Source: Botryotinia globosa
Lineage: Eukaryota; Ascomycota; Leotiomycetes; Helotiales; Sclerotiniaceae
Reading direction: 5' to 3'
Assembly: GCA_014898425.1 (NCBI GenBank)
Contig: RCSZ01000013.1
Span: 1,481,501-1,545,500, forward strand
DNA: 64,000 bases
The position numbers and the translations under genes were made by a program. The notes under the pieces were generated by a model that was not told the DNA's origin, made no database searches, and was given only the letters and a program-made list of their open reading frames with translations. Below, piece after piece: positions 35,455 through 47,600 of the stretch. Position 1 is the first letter of the stretch; each line of letters begins with the position of its first letter.

Positions 35455-37880
35455 ATGGAGCCAAGCTATAAGGGATCAGCAACTAGCCGATTGTCAGATC
35501 AAGAGCTGAAGGAGAAGATTGGAAAGGTATGGTTTATCCTTGTAAACTCTTTCAAATTCATGCCAATGCTTGCCAATTTGACTGCTCTCAATCTTTCGAA
35601 TATCATGGGATCGATGGACGGGCGGATCGACCACGTATCCCACAGGCAACGGCGCAATTAAATTCCTCATTGATTCTAATGGCAACTTAGGTTTTCATGA
35701 TTGCTGTTAATTGTCATTTTGTCATTGAAGATAATCGAAAAGCTTACAAAATTGGAAACGTCATACTTTTCACAGAAATATCTCTACCGTGGTGAGATTT
35801 ATTCGACCAACGGCTGCATTGCAAGATCTGGTTGAGATTGATGAAGACTCTTAGAAACTCTTTGTTCGCAAGCGATCAGGGGGATTGGCTAGTGGCTCGC
35901 ATCAATCCGTCTCTTACAATACAACTTCCTGGTTCGATGGCTTTTGGTGCGACCGGTGATCAGTCAAATGCATCTGAAGTTGCTGCTATATCTGGAACCA
36001 AAGACTTTAATCATTGAAGTGTGGTCATTCTCGGGTGACCTAGAGACAATGGGAAGATTTGTAAAAGCGCAAGTGAAAGTTTTGTAGCCAAACGGCATTT
36101 TTTCTTGCACTAAGCATCTTCCTGGTCATGAAAATACAACAGATGACTCTCAACATGTACTATCAGTTGTCGATAAGAACAAGAATGAATGGGAAGCTTA
36201 CGAGCTGGTACCGTTCCGGCAAGCTATGAAGGCTGGCGCAGATGCTATTATGGTGGCTCATATATATCTAGCCCTGTTAAATAATACTTTTGGTGTAGTC
36301 ATCGAAGAATTACCTGCCAATTTGAGTCCGGGTCTAATAGGGAATCTACACAGAGAGATTGGGTATGGGATTGACAGTTAGCGATTGCTTAGGGACGGGT
36401 GGAATAAGAGCAACTTACGAGACACCGGAAGTAGCAGTCATGGGTTTGAAGGTCAGTACTGTAGATTTGATCACGAACACCAATACTCAAAGCTCGTACA
36501 TCTAGGCAAGACCTGATTATGTCATGATGTGCCATACTTTGAGAGTTTGAGTAGGTGCCATTGAAGCTATCATTGCTTCAACAAAATCTGGTAAGATCTT
36601 GATTAGCTATTGAGTCTTTGGTAGATCAAGTACTATGGCTCAATTTTAAGTATTCATCCCCGGGTATATCAAGTGCGGCTAGTCGCTACATAAGTCTTCA
36701 AATGCTTGGTAAAGCATAATGAATAATTGCGTCCACAAGTTAGGCTAGAAGTATAACTGTTTTCCGCGAAGGATCAGGATGTCTTCTAGTTGTATCATTA
36801 GCTACGTTGAGGAAACTGGCAGAAATAGAGCAGTTTGATCGCCCCTACTTACCGCTTATGAAGCAAAAAATCTCAAGCACATTTGTAAGCCCATTACTAA
36901 CCAATAGATTCATACGAAATATTCATGACAACCCAGTGATGAATACATGGGTAAGCTTGTGGAAGCTGATGTTATTATGTTTGTGGCCAGAAATGCGATC
37001 TTCATTTCACATCAAACATGTGTGGCACGTCTTTCAAGCACGTCTCTGGTTGGAAACAACAGGTTCATTTCGATTGCAGCACGTGATTCGTACGATATCC
37101 CTCAAGGAAGCGATTTACCAAACATGAGTCGAAGTTATCAGCTTTGAACGCGGGGCTAGAGGTAATATTGGCTTCCGAGTGGCCCGAATTCTTCTCCATG
37201 TCTCTTCAATGGAGCATTCTGTTCACATAGTAGGTGGATAATCTGTTAAAGCACAATATGAGGGAAAAGATGGATCCACGTGAAGAATTGTCAAGCTTGT
37301 TGGTGGACATGTTAGCCGGAAGCATTGATTCAAGGGTAGGAAGGCCAAGTCCTAGACTAGCATTACGAAACCATGGCTACATGATTATACCCCGAAGAAA
37401 GTTCGGGCTAGATCTTGAAATGTTCACTCTGCTTGATTATGCGCAAAGATTTTACGTTTTTGTCGCTCCTGTCACGAGGAAATAAGACGGGGAAAATTTA
37501 TGCGAAGAGTTTGATCGAGGATACAGTGGTAGGCAGTACCTAGGTATCAATCTGTTGATGAAGAAATGGTAGGACACGAAGGGATGGGGTGGCTATCAGC
37601 ATACATTGATCAAGTCAGTATCTAGGGTTTGCATGAGACACCAGACTTCAAAATATTAATAGGTTCTGAATTATCCGAATATTCCTGAGATTTGGCAGCC
37701 TCAAAAATTCAAATCGGAAGGTCATTGTCCGAGCCTAATCAGGAATTTCACAAGGTGGTAGCTGGCACAGAAGCAAATATGGAATGCTTTGACGATCTGG
37801 AGAGTTCCCCGCACTTGAGCAAGATGGAGACAGATTTTCAGGTATAACTTAGACATTGAGGGTTTCTACCTGGAGGTCTG
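35455..37880 (+). pseudogene. GH3 beta-N-acetylglucosaminidase-like pseudogene
   Basis: Ruined gene of the NagZ-type glycoside hydrolase family 3, which removes N-acetylglucosamine from chitin fragments or glycoproteins. The start MEPSYKGSATSRLSDQELKE is open; then pieces in shifting frames read MIAVNCHFVIEDNRKAYKIG, RFIRPTAALQDLVEIDEDS and FVASDQEGGLASG. The signature region TKHLPGHENTTDDSQH (KHxPGH...DSH) is followed by EAYELVPFRQAMKAGADAIM. Further on are SDCLGTGGIRATYETPEVAV, VGAIEAIIASTKSG and EADVIMFVARNAIFISHQ, the C-terminal domain. Stops include TAG at 36085-36087; at least two frameshifts are required. Beyond about 37150 homology is unclear; such enzymes can be fused to a GNAT domain and a decayed tail may reach about 37.9 kb. 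Not functional. Confidence 0.75.
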
Positions 37881-39191
37881 CCGAGTAGCGGGGTTTCCCC
37901 AGTTTTCCAACGCAACAGTGCATGGTCATCAGATTGCCAAGTAAAGCTTGCTTGATTGGCAAAGGATAAATTATCCGTGATAATCGAAGAGCTAACTCCC
38001 CCCTAAAATTTTCGATCACAGGAGCAAAAATAACTGAAACGTTGACAACATGTAAAGTCTAAAGGAACAAGAAATAGCGAGATTGGAAAAAAATCGGCGA
38101 AGTGGGTCCAACAAGGATAGATACTAATCCTGGAGTGAGTTCGTTACCATAGCCATCTTGAGGCAGTATAGGATATCTCTCCATGTCAGATTTCATTGTG
38201 ACGAGGAGTACAAAACATCACACGACAGGACCTTGAACCAGTATAAGCCTCTGCTATACCACATACTTCTCCATGGGGACCCCGCCCCTACATCTCTATT
38301 TTAAACCACCTAGCTAACGAAATAGATTAACACAGGAGCTTTAAGCACCTTCTGGTCAATAAAAGAGTCCTCCGGATCTACACATCCGAGCCCTAGTTCT
38401 TGATCGAAAATCATAGGTAATATGCCGATTGATTAGATTTTTGATGCCTTAATATCATAACTCACATTGTCAACAATTGTTTGTGTTGTTATAGTTAAGC
38501 TTCCAAAAGATATAAGATGGCTTATTAGTGTGGGGAACAGCTAAAGAGCTTTTTTTTGTGGCTTGAATCCACGCCAATTGTCGTAGCGCGACAAAATATA
38601 GCTCGAATGCCGAAACAGAACTTTAGTTTCTCGGCTAAAATATTTTCTCCAACGGCGATTCGTGCATGTGTGTGAAAAGGGGGGGGTAGCGGAGAAATTT
38701 ATACAAAACGCCCAACGAACTCCCTGTACGACGTTCCTGACTTGAAATGTTGCGCGTCTTTTAATTTAAATGGGTTGGGAATTCCGGATATATCCTGCTA
38801 ACTGACATGTCGTTGTTTGCTCTGAGATGTTTGTGGGCCCCCAGTGTGAAAACTAAAGCTTTTTTTAGCAAGACTCTATATCAGCTGAACCTAAGCTTCC
38901 ATGTATTCCATCGTTAATTTTTCAAGTAATCATATTTTACGGACCGCTTGTCCGATTGTTGTTGCGGATCTTAGGTTCTTGGTACCGTCAGTCCAGCGGC
39001 CTCTCGAGCCGGTCGTCGACGAGGTCAGAGTTTGATAGATACGTCAAGAACTTTGGCCATGTAAAAAAACTATTAACCGCAATCCATGGGACGCGAAACA
39101 AAGTATAAAGTGAAGGGTTATTCCTGCTGCAAAATCCCCCTTCATCTCAACTACAATTTGCATTAACACAAGAATCTGACAACAAATCACC
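37881..39191. promoter_or_regulatory. Upstream region of the GH7 cellulase gene
   Basis: About 1.3 kb without ORFs. A TATA box (TATAAA, 39104-39109) lies about 85 bp before the ATG. GGCTAAA at 38633-38639 matches the XlnR/Xyr1 (cellulase activator) consensus, and GTGGGG at 38530-38535 matches the CreA repressor consensus SYGGRG. Both are short and could be chance. Confidence 0.45.
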
Positions 39192-40654
39192 ATGTCGTCA
39201 AGAATTGCTTTAGTCTCTCTTTTCGCGGCCGTTTATGGTCAGCAAGTTGGTACATATCAAACAGAAACTCATCCTTCCCTCACTTGGCAATCTTGCAAAG
39301 CTAAGGGATCTTGCACAACCAACACTGGAAGCATTGTTCTCGATGGAAACTGGCGATGGACTCACGGAGTAGGCACTTCGACAAATTGTTACACAGGAAA
39401 TACTTGGGACGCAACATTGTGTCCAAATGATGCTACTTGTGCAAAGAATTGTGCCCTTGAAGGTGCAAACTACTCTGGAACCTATGGTATCACAACCAGC
39501 GGAAATTCTTTGAGATTGAACTTCGTTACTCAATCATCATCAAAGAACATTGGATCTCGAGTTTATCTCTTAGCCGACAATACCCACTATAAGACGTTCA
39601 ATCTCTTGAATCAGGAGTTCACATTCGATGTTGATGTCTCTCATCTACCTTGCGGATTGAACGGTGCTGTTTACTTCGCCAACCTACCCGCTGATGGAGG
39701 CATTTCCTCAACCAACACGGCTGGTGCCAAGTATGGCACCGGGTACTGCGATTCACAATGTCCACGAGACATGAAGTTCATTAATGGCCAGGTAAGCTCA
39801 GATACATATTGCAAGAGGATAAAGCTAACTAAACTGTGTACTAGGCCAATGTTGATGGTTGGGTACCCTCAAGCAACAACGCCAACACTGGTGTTGGTAA
39901 TCACGGTTCATGCTGTGCTGAAATGGATATCTGGGAAGCAAACTCGATTTCCACTGCTGTCACTCCTCACTCTTGTGATACTGTGACACCAACTGTCTGT
40001 ACCGGTGATGCATGCGGTGGTACCTACTCATCATCAAGATATGCTGGTACATGCGATCCAGATGGATGTGATTTCAACTCTTACCGCATGGGTAACAAGA
40101 CCTTTTATGGTCCAGGTATGACTGTCGACACCAAATCTGTCTTTACTGTCGTCACCCAGGTAAGCAAGCATCTTTTAGCGATATATTATTAGAGAATGAA
40201 CTAACATGTCAACCAGTTCCTCACCAACGACGGCACAGCATCTGGTACTCTCAATGAAATCAAACGTTTCTACGTCCAAAACGGCAAAGTTATTCCCAAC
40301 TCATACTCTACCATCTCAGGCGTAACCGGCAATTCCATCACAACTCCTTTCTGCGACGCTCAAAAGACTGCTTTTGGTGATCCAACATCCTTTGCCGACC
40401 ATGGTGGTCTTGCTTCCATGTCTGCTGCTTTCAAAGCCGGCATGGTTCTCGTGTTGTCTCTTTGGGATGATTATTATGCTAATATGCTTTGGCTCGACTC
40501 TACTTACCCTACTACGCAAACATCAGCAGGTGGTCCAAGAGGTACTTGTTCTACTTCATCGGGAGTTCCAGCTTCGGTAGAAGCAAGTTCTCCCAATGCT
40601 TACGTAGTCTATAGTAACATCAAGGTCGGAGCTATCAACTCTACTTACGGTTAA
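39192..40654 (+). CDS. Secreted GH7 cellobiohydrolase, catalytic domain only
   Basis: Glycoside hydrolase family 7 exo-cellulase releasing cellobiose from chain ends of cellulose. Three exons (39192-39791, 39845-40159, 40217-40654) give 450 aa. A signal peptide ([16 protein letters not shown]) precedes [19 protein letters not shown], the mature GH7 start. Many paired cysteines fit the GH7 fold. The catalytic triad motif EMDIWEAN (nucleophile Glu, Asp, acid/base Glu) is complete just after the first intron. [17 protein letters not shown] is the conserved end region. There is no linker or cellulose-binding module after the catalytic domain. The sequence looks like a cellobiohydrolase rather than an endoglucanase because the tunnel-loop regions are present. 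Expression is probably under carbon and cellulose control; see the upstream entry. Confidence 0.94.
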
Positions 40655-42378
40655 GAGTATGTGGATTGGGTACCAGGAGCCAAATCGTAGGAGCCGGGTG
40701 ACGGATAATGATAGTGATGATGATGATGATGATGACGATGATGACGAAGGAGGAAACTGGAAGCGCTCATTTATCAAAATCAGGTGATAGAGAAGGATGG
40801 AAGCAATCTTTTATTGATCTTGTGTGGTAGGGGATGAAATTTAACGTTAGAAAGACTCGCTCGTTTGGAAAATTGTGTATATGGAAGTCTACTTTGTACA
40901 TATGATTTCAATTATCACACATCATATATCTACATCATGCCTGCTTCGTGCCTTGGTAGTAAATCTCGTTCCAGGAAACGAGGACAGTATCAGATGATGA
41001 AATTTCAGTACGCGATAGAATAAGCATAGATTAAACCTCTCTAGAAGCTCAAAGCTAGAGTGACGAATGGCAGACTAAAAGTACCTATATAACGAGACTA
41101 GCCATTAAAAATAAACACCCATGCTCAGATACCTATGCAACACAATCATTAATAGCGAAAATTTTGCGGGAGCTAATACCAATCAGTAAAAAGCGGGGAA
41201 ACAAGCTTACTTGAACACACAAGCTTCATGCTAGTATATCATGCTAGTTGAGTCTCTCATTCCCGTTTTCTGGACCTGATTAGATTTTATGGAATCCTAT
41301 CCCATCCCTACAAACATATATCAAGATCATAAAATCCAGGTGTACTACGAAGAAGAAGATCTGAAATTGGAAGTATAATATGTAATTAACAAATTAGATT
41401 AGACATATCAAAATCAAATACGATACTGTTATCTAAATTGAGATATTCCTAGTGAGAATGGAAAGATGTGACCCGGTATTAAATAGTCTACGAAGCCTCA
41501 GCATCTGCTACTCATTGATAATTCCCTTACATGTGAACCGTGAATTGTGAACAGGAAATTGATGTTTGCTCTTTTACTGACAATAGTAGAAAAACCAAAC
41601 CCCATAAATATTAATTAACCCTGAAATATTCTTGACTTGGCGAAGCCCCTTATCCTCCCAGCCCTATAGGGCACTTGATACATGCTAGGATCTAGCAGAA
41701 TATAAGGACTATATAAAGTTCAGATGGTGTGTGTGATAAGAAGTTTTTCTGGCGTATAATACAGGTGAGTAAGGAAGATAAATTGAGTCTGATGGGCTTG
41801 GATAATGCTGGAAGGTTGGATCCGGAAATATGAAGATACGAGTGCTACGGAATGAATCAACAAAGGGGTTCGCAGATTAAATGGATAGTCGCAGAGGTAG
41901 AAGCATTCATGTTGCTTGGAAGATACAAATTGAGCGATCAACGCAGGATTTCAGCTGATAATAAACCTGAACCTGAACCTAGTTTTTCGGCGTGATAAAT
42001 TATGGCTGAACGATCCGTTTTGCTAATCAACATCTCATTTTCAAATTACTCTTTAGTAGTCGATATCATCCTCAGCAGCTATTGTAAAGAAACCTCATGT
42101 CATCTACCAACGACCTAAGCGAGTACCCGTTTAATCATGTGAAATGTTCTATGAGTCTTGGAAACAGTGTGGCAGATGGTAAATAGATGCAATCAGTCAC
42201 ACTTTAATAATTTATTCATCGATGGTATTCATTATTATCTGCAAAACTAAAGGATTGTGTTTTTTTTTTTAAAAAAAAATGAGTAGCTCTTTGGTTTTAA
42301 CGAAGTGCCCGCTCGAAGACACTGGAAAGAATCATCTCGCCCTGTCGAATAATGGAATGCCGAGTTATCGTTGGCTGA
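40655..42378. other. Intergenic region downstream of GH7
   Basis: No supported gene in 1.7 kb; a GATGATGAT-type microsatellite lies at about 40705-40750 just past the stop, and a T/A homopolymer pair at about 42258-42280. Confidence 0.45.
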
Positions 42379-42894
42379 CTAATATCGTGCCCTATAGACA
42401 TTGAAAGAAGCCATGTGAAACACCCTCTGAGTCTCCCTCTCAAAAGTGAACTCGACACTATTGCTCATGACAGAACGCAACTGGTGCTTAACAGACTCTA
42501 GGACTTCAGGTGCTTCTGGTGTAAAGTTCACATCTCTAAGCAAGCGTCTCGTCCCATACCTAACATTTCCACAAACACCTTGGATAGAAAATTTCTCTAG
42601 TTGGGACCAAGTTCTTTCTAACAATGCCGGAAGTATAAACTCAAAAAAGTAATCATCTATTGGCCTTCGCGATTGGCACAATGTGGATGTATTATAATAC
42701 GACCCAACTTGCCATATTTCAAGTGTTTCAAGTACCACTCCTTGTTCAAAACCAAAAGTGACCAGTTTGGGCGCTACCGATTTTATGAAATTTGCCATTT
42801 CGGCATACCGCTTTTTTTCTCTTGTCTCTGACCATCTAACATCTCGACTGACCTCACGACCTGCTGTAGAGATTCTAAGATGTTCCAATTGCAC
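42379..42894 (-). CDS. Hypothetical protein, possibly 5'-truncated F-box/LRR-like
   Basis: A 171-codon minus-strand frame (MQLEHLRISTAGREVSRDVR at the start) with alternating hydrophobic strands such as KLVTFGFEQGVVLETLEIW. Open sequence continues upstream of the first ATG (SCWKLVQLEHL) to about 42960, so the real start may lie further up or be lost; the AT-rich repeat block begins about 43.07 kb. The pattern recalls C-terminal leucine-rich parts of fungal F-box proteins, but I see no F-box. The function is unknown and it may be a gene fragment cut by repeats. Confidence 0.4.
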   Translation of the reverse strand: MQLEHLRISTAGREVSRDVRWSETREKKRYAEMANFIKSVAPKLVTFGFEQGVVLETLEIWQVGSYYNTSTLCQSRRPIDDYFFEFILPALLERTWSQLEKFSIQGVCGNVRYGTRRLLRDVNFTPEAPEVLESVKHQLRSVMSNSVEFTFERETQRVFHMASFNVYRARY

Positions 42895-43013
42895 AAGTTT
42901 CCAACAAGAGGCTGTAGATGCCCTCTCATTGGGCCGCCGTATCTCAATACAGGAATTCCGTGCTATATATGTGAGAGTAAGATAGAACTTTCAGTTCTAT
43001 CTCCTAGTCTTTT

Positions 43014-43067
43014 GGGCTTTTAGCTCAGCGGTAAAGCTTCTGAATAGTCCCAGAAATGATCCCGTGA
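43014..43067 (+). other. tRNA-like 5' fragment
   Basis: GGGCTTTTAGCTCAGCGGTA has the layout of a tRNA acceptor strand plus D-arm and Pol III A-box; TTCTG...CAGAA forms a 5 bp anticodon-like stem and CCCGTG could be a T-stem strand, after which AT-rich repeat begins. The 3' half (T-loop and acceptor complement) is missing. It may be a broken tRNA gene or the head of a tRNA-derived SINE. Confidence 0.35.
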
Positions 43068-43239
43068 CATTATATCTGAATATATGATCATATACTTAAA
43101 CGAATTATATAATTCTTCCTATTATATAAAATGAAAGAAATTATATCTTATTCTAGATTATCTCAATTCATATTATTTATTTTATATAAGTCATACAGTA
43201 CTATATATAGTGATTCGAGTCGACGACATACTCCCCAAG

Positions 43240-43797
43240 TGAATTCAATAATAATTACTTTTAAGAAAAAATAACTAAAAATAAATTATAGAATTTCATT
43301 ATAAATTAATAAAATATTCAATTTGAAAGATTCTCAAAAAACAAAAAATTCCTTATAAATAAATATTTAAAAAATTATCTTTCAAATTTCAGAGATTATT
43401 TATATTATTTTCAACTAATTATATATTATGTCTTTCAAAAAAAAGTCTTTTTTAAATTTCTATATAAATTAAGATTTGAATTTTTCAAAAAGATATATAA
43501 TTTTCTTTTAATAATTGCTATTGAAAAGTTATTAAAGATTATATAAAAGTTTGAAATTTTTATATAATTTTCATACAAATTCAAAAATCGATATTTTAAA
43601 GCTTTAAATATCAATTCAAAAAAATCTTAAAAATTTAAAAATTCTAAGATAAGTTTAGAATAGCTTAAATTATATAAATATAAGTTTTCATTAAATTATA
43701 TTCGATATTAATAGAGATATTCATAGGCTAAAAAAGTGATTTTTGATGCAAAAGAATAGTCTAAAAGAGGAGTAGCCCGAAAGTAGGGTGGTCGACT
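43240..43797. mobile_element. Left-truncated copy of the GGGCCACCC foldback element family
   Basis: The right end (GCCCGAAAGTAGGGTGGTCG, then ACT, ending 43797, followed by TA) and about 550 bp of AT-rich sequence leading to it match the centre and right arm of the 790 bp elements at 44732 and 53085. The left arm is missing; similarity starts near 43240 (ACTTTTAAGAAAAAATAACT). Confidence 0.65.
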
Positions 43798-43799
43798 TA

Positions 43800-44335
43800 A
43801 GTTTTAGTTTAAAATAATCATTTTCAAATAAAAAATATTCATTTATATTTAAATCAAATAATTCTTTTATTTACTTAATATATTCTATATTATATAACAT
43901 AATAATAAAGCGTTTAATTAGAGAATAAATGAAAAGTAAAATAAATAAATTCTTTTTTAGATTTTTGTTTAATATTTTCTATTTACTCTAAAAAAAATTT
44001 CCATTTGTTTTCCCCTTTTTTTATTTAACTTTAATTCATTTCTGTAATTTCCTCCTAATTCATATACTTAATATCTCCATTTATCTTTTTTACAATTCAA
44101 TTAGAAATCTGAAAATCCTTAACGTTTTTTAAAGTCTTTATTTTTTTTATTTTTTTTTAAAATTCAATAAAAAATAGATTACAAAAAATGCCAATTCGAT
44201 GTATTATTAATAAATAAAGTATATTGTTATTAACGGATATATTATTAATATTATAATATATATATATAGAAAATTTGTATGGGAATCTATATTGAATTTC
44301 TTTTTGTTTCGAATATTTACTTTGCCACCACAGGG
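43800..44335. repeat. AT-rich unclassified sequence
   Basis: About 535 bp of A/T homopolymer-rich DNA with no gene, between the truncated foldback element and the regulator fragment; it ends abruptly where normal composition resumes at about 44330. Confidence 0.5.
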
Positions 44336-44600
44336 GCATTATTTGAGATATCTTTCAGATCTTCGAGTCTATCCTTTTCATAAGAACGTCTTCCAGTCAC
44401 AGTTTAGAAATTATAACATACAATGATGGGTTAGAATAAGAGCACTTATCCGGAACATTTCGAGCAATGCAAACATCACATGGTTGGCCACGATTACACT
44501 ATTTGACTGATTAGAGGTAATCCTTACCAATGATATATCATACCTTACCTTTTACTTTCTCCTATAACATTCACAACATGTCTTTACTATGATCAAGTGT
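44336..44600 (-). pseudogene. Zn(II)2Cys6 transcription factor fragment
   Basis: The DNA-binding domain of a fungal binuclear zinc-cluster regulator can be read across a 50 nt intron (44499-44548): C-C-E-C-Y-R-R-K-stop-K, then CNRGQPCDVCIARNVPDKC and SYSNP. The cysteine spacing C-x2-C-x6-C-x5-C-x2-C-x8-C is complete. A TAA at 44552-44554 stands between the second and third cysteines, where Gln (CAA) would be usual, so a single C-to-T change can explain it. A following piece YEKDRLEDLKDIS resembles the dimerisation coiled coil and stops at 44336-44338, at the AT-rich border. Nothing of the rest of a regulator remains nearby. Confidence 0.7.
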
Positions 44601-44731
44601 TCAGTCCAGTGTAGCGGTCTATATATCATATGTAGATTGATGAAGAAAATGGTAAACAGTGTGGTTGGGTTTCGTCACGTGAAACTGGGTCTTGAAGCGG
44701 AGTTCGTCGTTAAACAGGCATCCCCTTTATA

Positions 44732-45520
44732 AGTCGAATCCACCCCTCTTTCGGGCCACCCTTTTACACCAAAAATCACTTTTTTGATTTATTAATATCT
44801 TTATTAATATTGAATATAATTTAATAAAAATTTAGATTTATATAATTCGAATCATTCTAAATCTATTTTTAAAATTTAGGAATTTTAGAATTTTTCTGAA
44901 TCGATTTATAAAATTTCGAAATATCGATTTTCAATTTATATATAAATCACACATAAATTTAAAATTTTATAAAATCTATAATAATTTTTAAGAAAAATAG
45001 CTAAAAATAAATTATTAAATTTTATTATAAATTTATAAGATACTCGATTTGAAAGATCTTAAAAAAAATAAAAGATTCCTTATAAATAAATATTTAAAAG
45101 GATACCCTCAAAATTGTAGGGATTATTTATATTATTCTTAACTCATTATATATTATATCTTTATATTTATTCGTTTTTTTGAAATTTTTTTAAAATTTCT
45201 ATATAGATTCAGATTTGAACTTTTCAAAAAGATATATAATTTTCTTTTAATAATCATTGTTGAAAAGTTATTAAAGATTATATAAAAGTTTGAAATTTAT
45301 ATGTAATTTCTATACAAATTCAAAAATCGATATTTTGAAGCCTCAGAAATTGATCTACAAAAATCCTAAAATTCTAAAAATTCTAATATAAGCTTAGATT
45401 GATTTGAATTATATAGATCTAAATTTTTATTAAATTATATTCAATATTGATAGAGACATTAATAGATTAAAAAAGTGATTTTTGGTGTAAAAGGGTGGCC
45501 CGAAAGTAAGGTGGTCGACT
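44732..45520. mobile_element. 789 bp foldback element with long inverted arms, TA target
   Basis: Starts AGTCGAATCCACCCCTCTTT (then CGGGCCACCC) and ends with the inverse GGCCCGAAAGTAAGGTGGTC, then GACT; TA flanks both sides (44730-44731, 45521-45522). Reading inward, the two arms remain complementary for at least 250-300 bp (for example TTACACCAAAAATCACTTTT on the left against AAAAGTGATTTTTGGTGTAA on the right), leaving a short unique centre. It is non-coding. Close copy of the element at 53085. Confidence 0.82.
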
Positions 45521-45805
45521 TACTCCGTACAGACATTTTTTTTCAACCTCTCGAAAAATTATATAGTGAAATTGACTTGAATAAGTATTCCTTTATATAA
45601 AAATATATGATTCTATTTTTTTTAGTACCCTTATAAAATCAATAGTAGTAGCTCAAACTTTAACTTATTATGTAATAAATTTATAAATTCATATAATAAA
45701 TTCACCTATTATATAATAAATCTATAAATTCATATAATAAATTTAATAAAATTAGGAAAACTGATAGTATAAAATGAGGCTAAATAATGAGACTGAGTTT
45801 TTATA
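45521..45805. repeat. AT-rich spacer with short tandem repeats
   Basis: Between two transposon relics; holds two to three imperfect copies of a 40 bp unit built on ATAATAAATCTATAAATTCA (about 45665-45745). No gene. Confidence 0.5.
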
Positions 45806-46162
45806 CAGAAGAACTTGGTTATACCGGACTGAGATTTTCGATCAATCAAATCCGGTATATCCAAGATTCCGGTATAAAAAATAATGGCTCAAGCTTTCTA
45901 ACTAAAATTTATATCCGATTTCAATTCCAAACCCCGATATTTTCGAAAGTTTATTATATGATTAAGCTTACTAATATAAAAAAAAGTTTATTAAACTAAA
46001 TTCACCACCAAAATTTATACCGGATTCTTGAAGAATCAATCCGGTATTCCGGTTTTGCCTAAAAATCCGGTATTACCATATAAAAAGTGATCAAATCAGG
46101 AAATTTTTCCGATATATCCAAGATTCCGGTATATCCCAGTCCGATATAGCCAAGTTTTTCTG
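45806..46162. mobile_element. 357 bp pogo-like miniature element, TA target
   Basis: Begins CAGAAGAACTTGGTTATACC and ends with the inverse (ATATAGCCAAGTTTTTCTG), flanked by TA (45804-45805 and 46163-46164). The interior is full of the words CCGGTAT and ATACCGG in both orientations. It is homologous to the element at 61486, in opposite orientation. No coding capacity. Confidence 0.8.
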
Positions 46163-47600
46163 TATATAGGAAAACCCCTTTATACAGGCATTTAGGCCTT
46201 GAAATTTTTAGGCCCTTATAGCCAGGTTCGTTTGCATCTATACTTTCCCTCGTATCTTCTCATTGCCAAGCCCTCGAATATTTTATCAAAACTAGAAACT
46301 TCAAAGTCTTCTCGAAACGCTGGAAGATGTCAAACTGTACCACTAGCAAAATCTCTCTTAAAACACACAGTCGAACTCGCACATTCGAAGGATCTCAATA
46401 GTGACAAGCTCACATTCGAATTACAAAATGTGAAAGATATGATACCCGCCTCCATTTGCTCCAAAACGCAATTCGAACGACGAATAGCTTTCCATGTTGA
46501 TCTATATCTTCATCCCATCTGCAATCGTATAACCGCACTTGCTAGCTAGCCATCTGCTATATGTTTCCAATGTCTCTGGAGTCGTGAATGCCGTCCTGTA
46601 TTGACACTCTCTGAATGCATCCAGCAGGATGGCAGGGCTCAAATTATCCTCTATTATGCGACTTCGAAGATACATGTACAAATTCTTCATCGTATAGAAG
46701 CATCTTTCTGGAGTTTTCGTTGCATTCCGCGGTCATCGAATCTCCTAGGAAGTTATACAGGTGATATATGGATGGGAATCTGCCCGTCAGAAGGGAATGG
46801 AGAGATAGAACATGATTTTACTTTCCAGCCAACCTTGAGTGGGAGCAATCATGTTCTTTCCTGAATCGCTTCGATTATCGGGCTCATATACCAGACTCAA
46901 TCGTTATGTACGGAGTACATTTTATTACTGCAAAACAAGCAGACTCAAACTGAATTTCGATCAAATGGCAGCAGATAGAAAGCATCACACAAAATAGATA
47001 GACCTTATACATACAACCATCATACTACCTATTGTATGATTCAATCGACTCTTCAATCGACTCTTTTGCTTCTCTGCATTGAATTTCCCTCCTAAATTCT
47101 TCTTCACACGTTCCCGGAGAGTAAATAACGATAAGCAAGGAACTTGATCCTACGAAGGAATCCGCTCAACTAATGGCATTGTGTCAATTATCACCAATCT
47201 CAACATAACATAACATAACATAACACATTGATTGATCCTTGATGCTGATCATCTCGCTCACAATTTACCCGACCCAAATGTCCGGCCTTCCCCGCAATTC
47301 TACCGGATGTGCCGGTTTTTATCCCAAATTCGATTGGATGAACACCTGCATACGATTTCATCATCACTCGTCACTCGTATAAGCAACTTGCGGTGTATAT
47401 CTGAAAAAGTCAATCGGCCTCGAGTCACCTCGGACGTATAGCTCAAGTGAGTTTAACGTCCTATCTTGGATTGACAGCTCAAATAATGGATACCCCGCAT
47501 GGAGAATGAGGGGGAAATTCCTACATTACATATATGTTCAAACGAACCTGCTGTTTTGGAGTGGAATACTTTTAGGAACTCTCTTTTGTCAAAAGTAATC
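46163..47600. other. Intergenic region upstream of the GH1 gene, one unsupported ORF
   Basis: A 116-codon plus frame (46199-46549) opens only with TTG and matches nothing known; a 62-codon minus frame (46502-46690) also has no domain. A short ACATA tandem array is at about 47206-47225. The promoter of the GH1 gene lies at the right end; no clear TATA box was identified. Confidence 0.4.

Noticed and set aside
46199..46549. 116-codon open frame on the plus strand
   Set aside because: It opens with TTG rather than ATG, shows no domain, and lies between repeat relics; probably chance.
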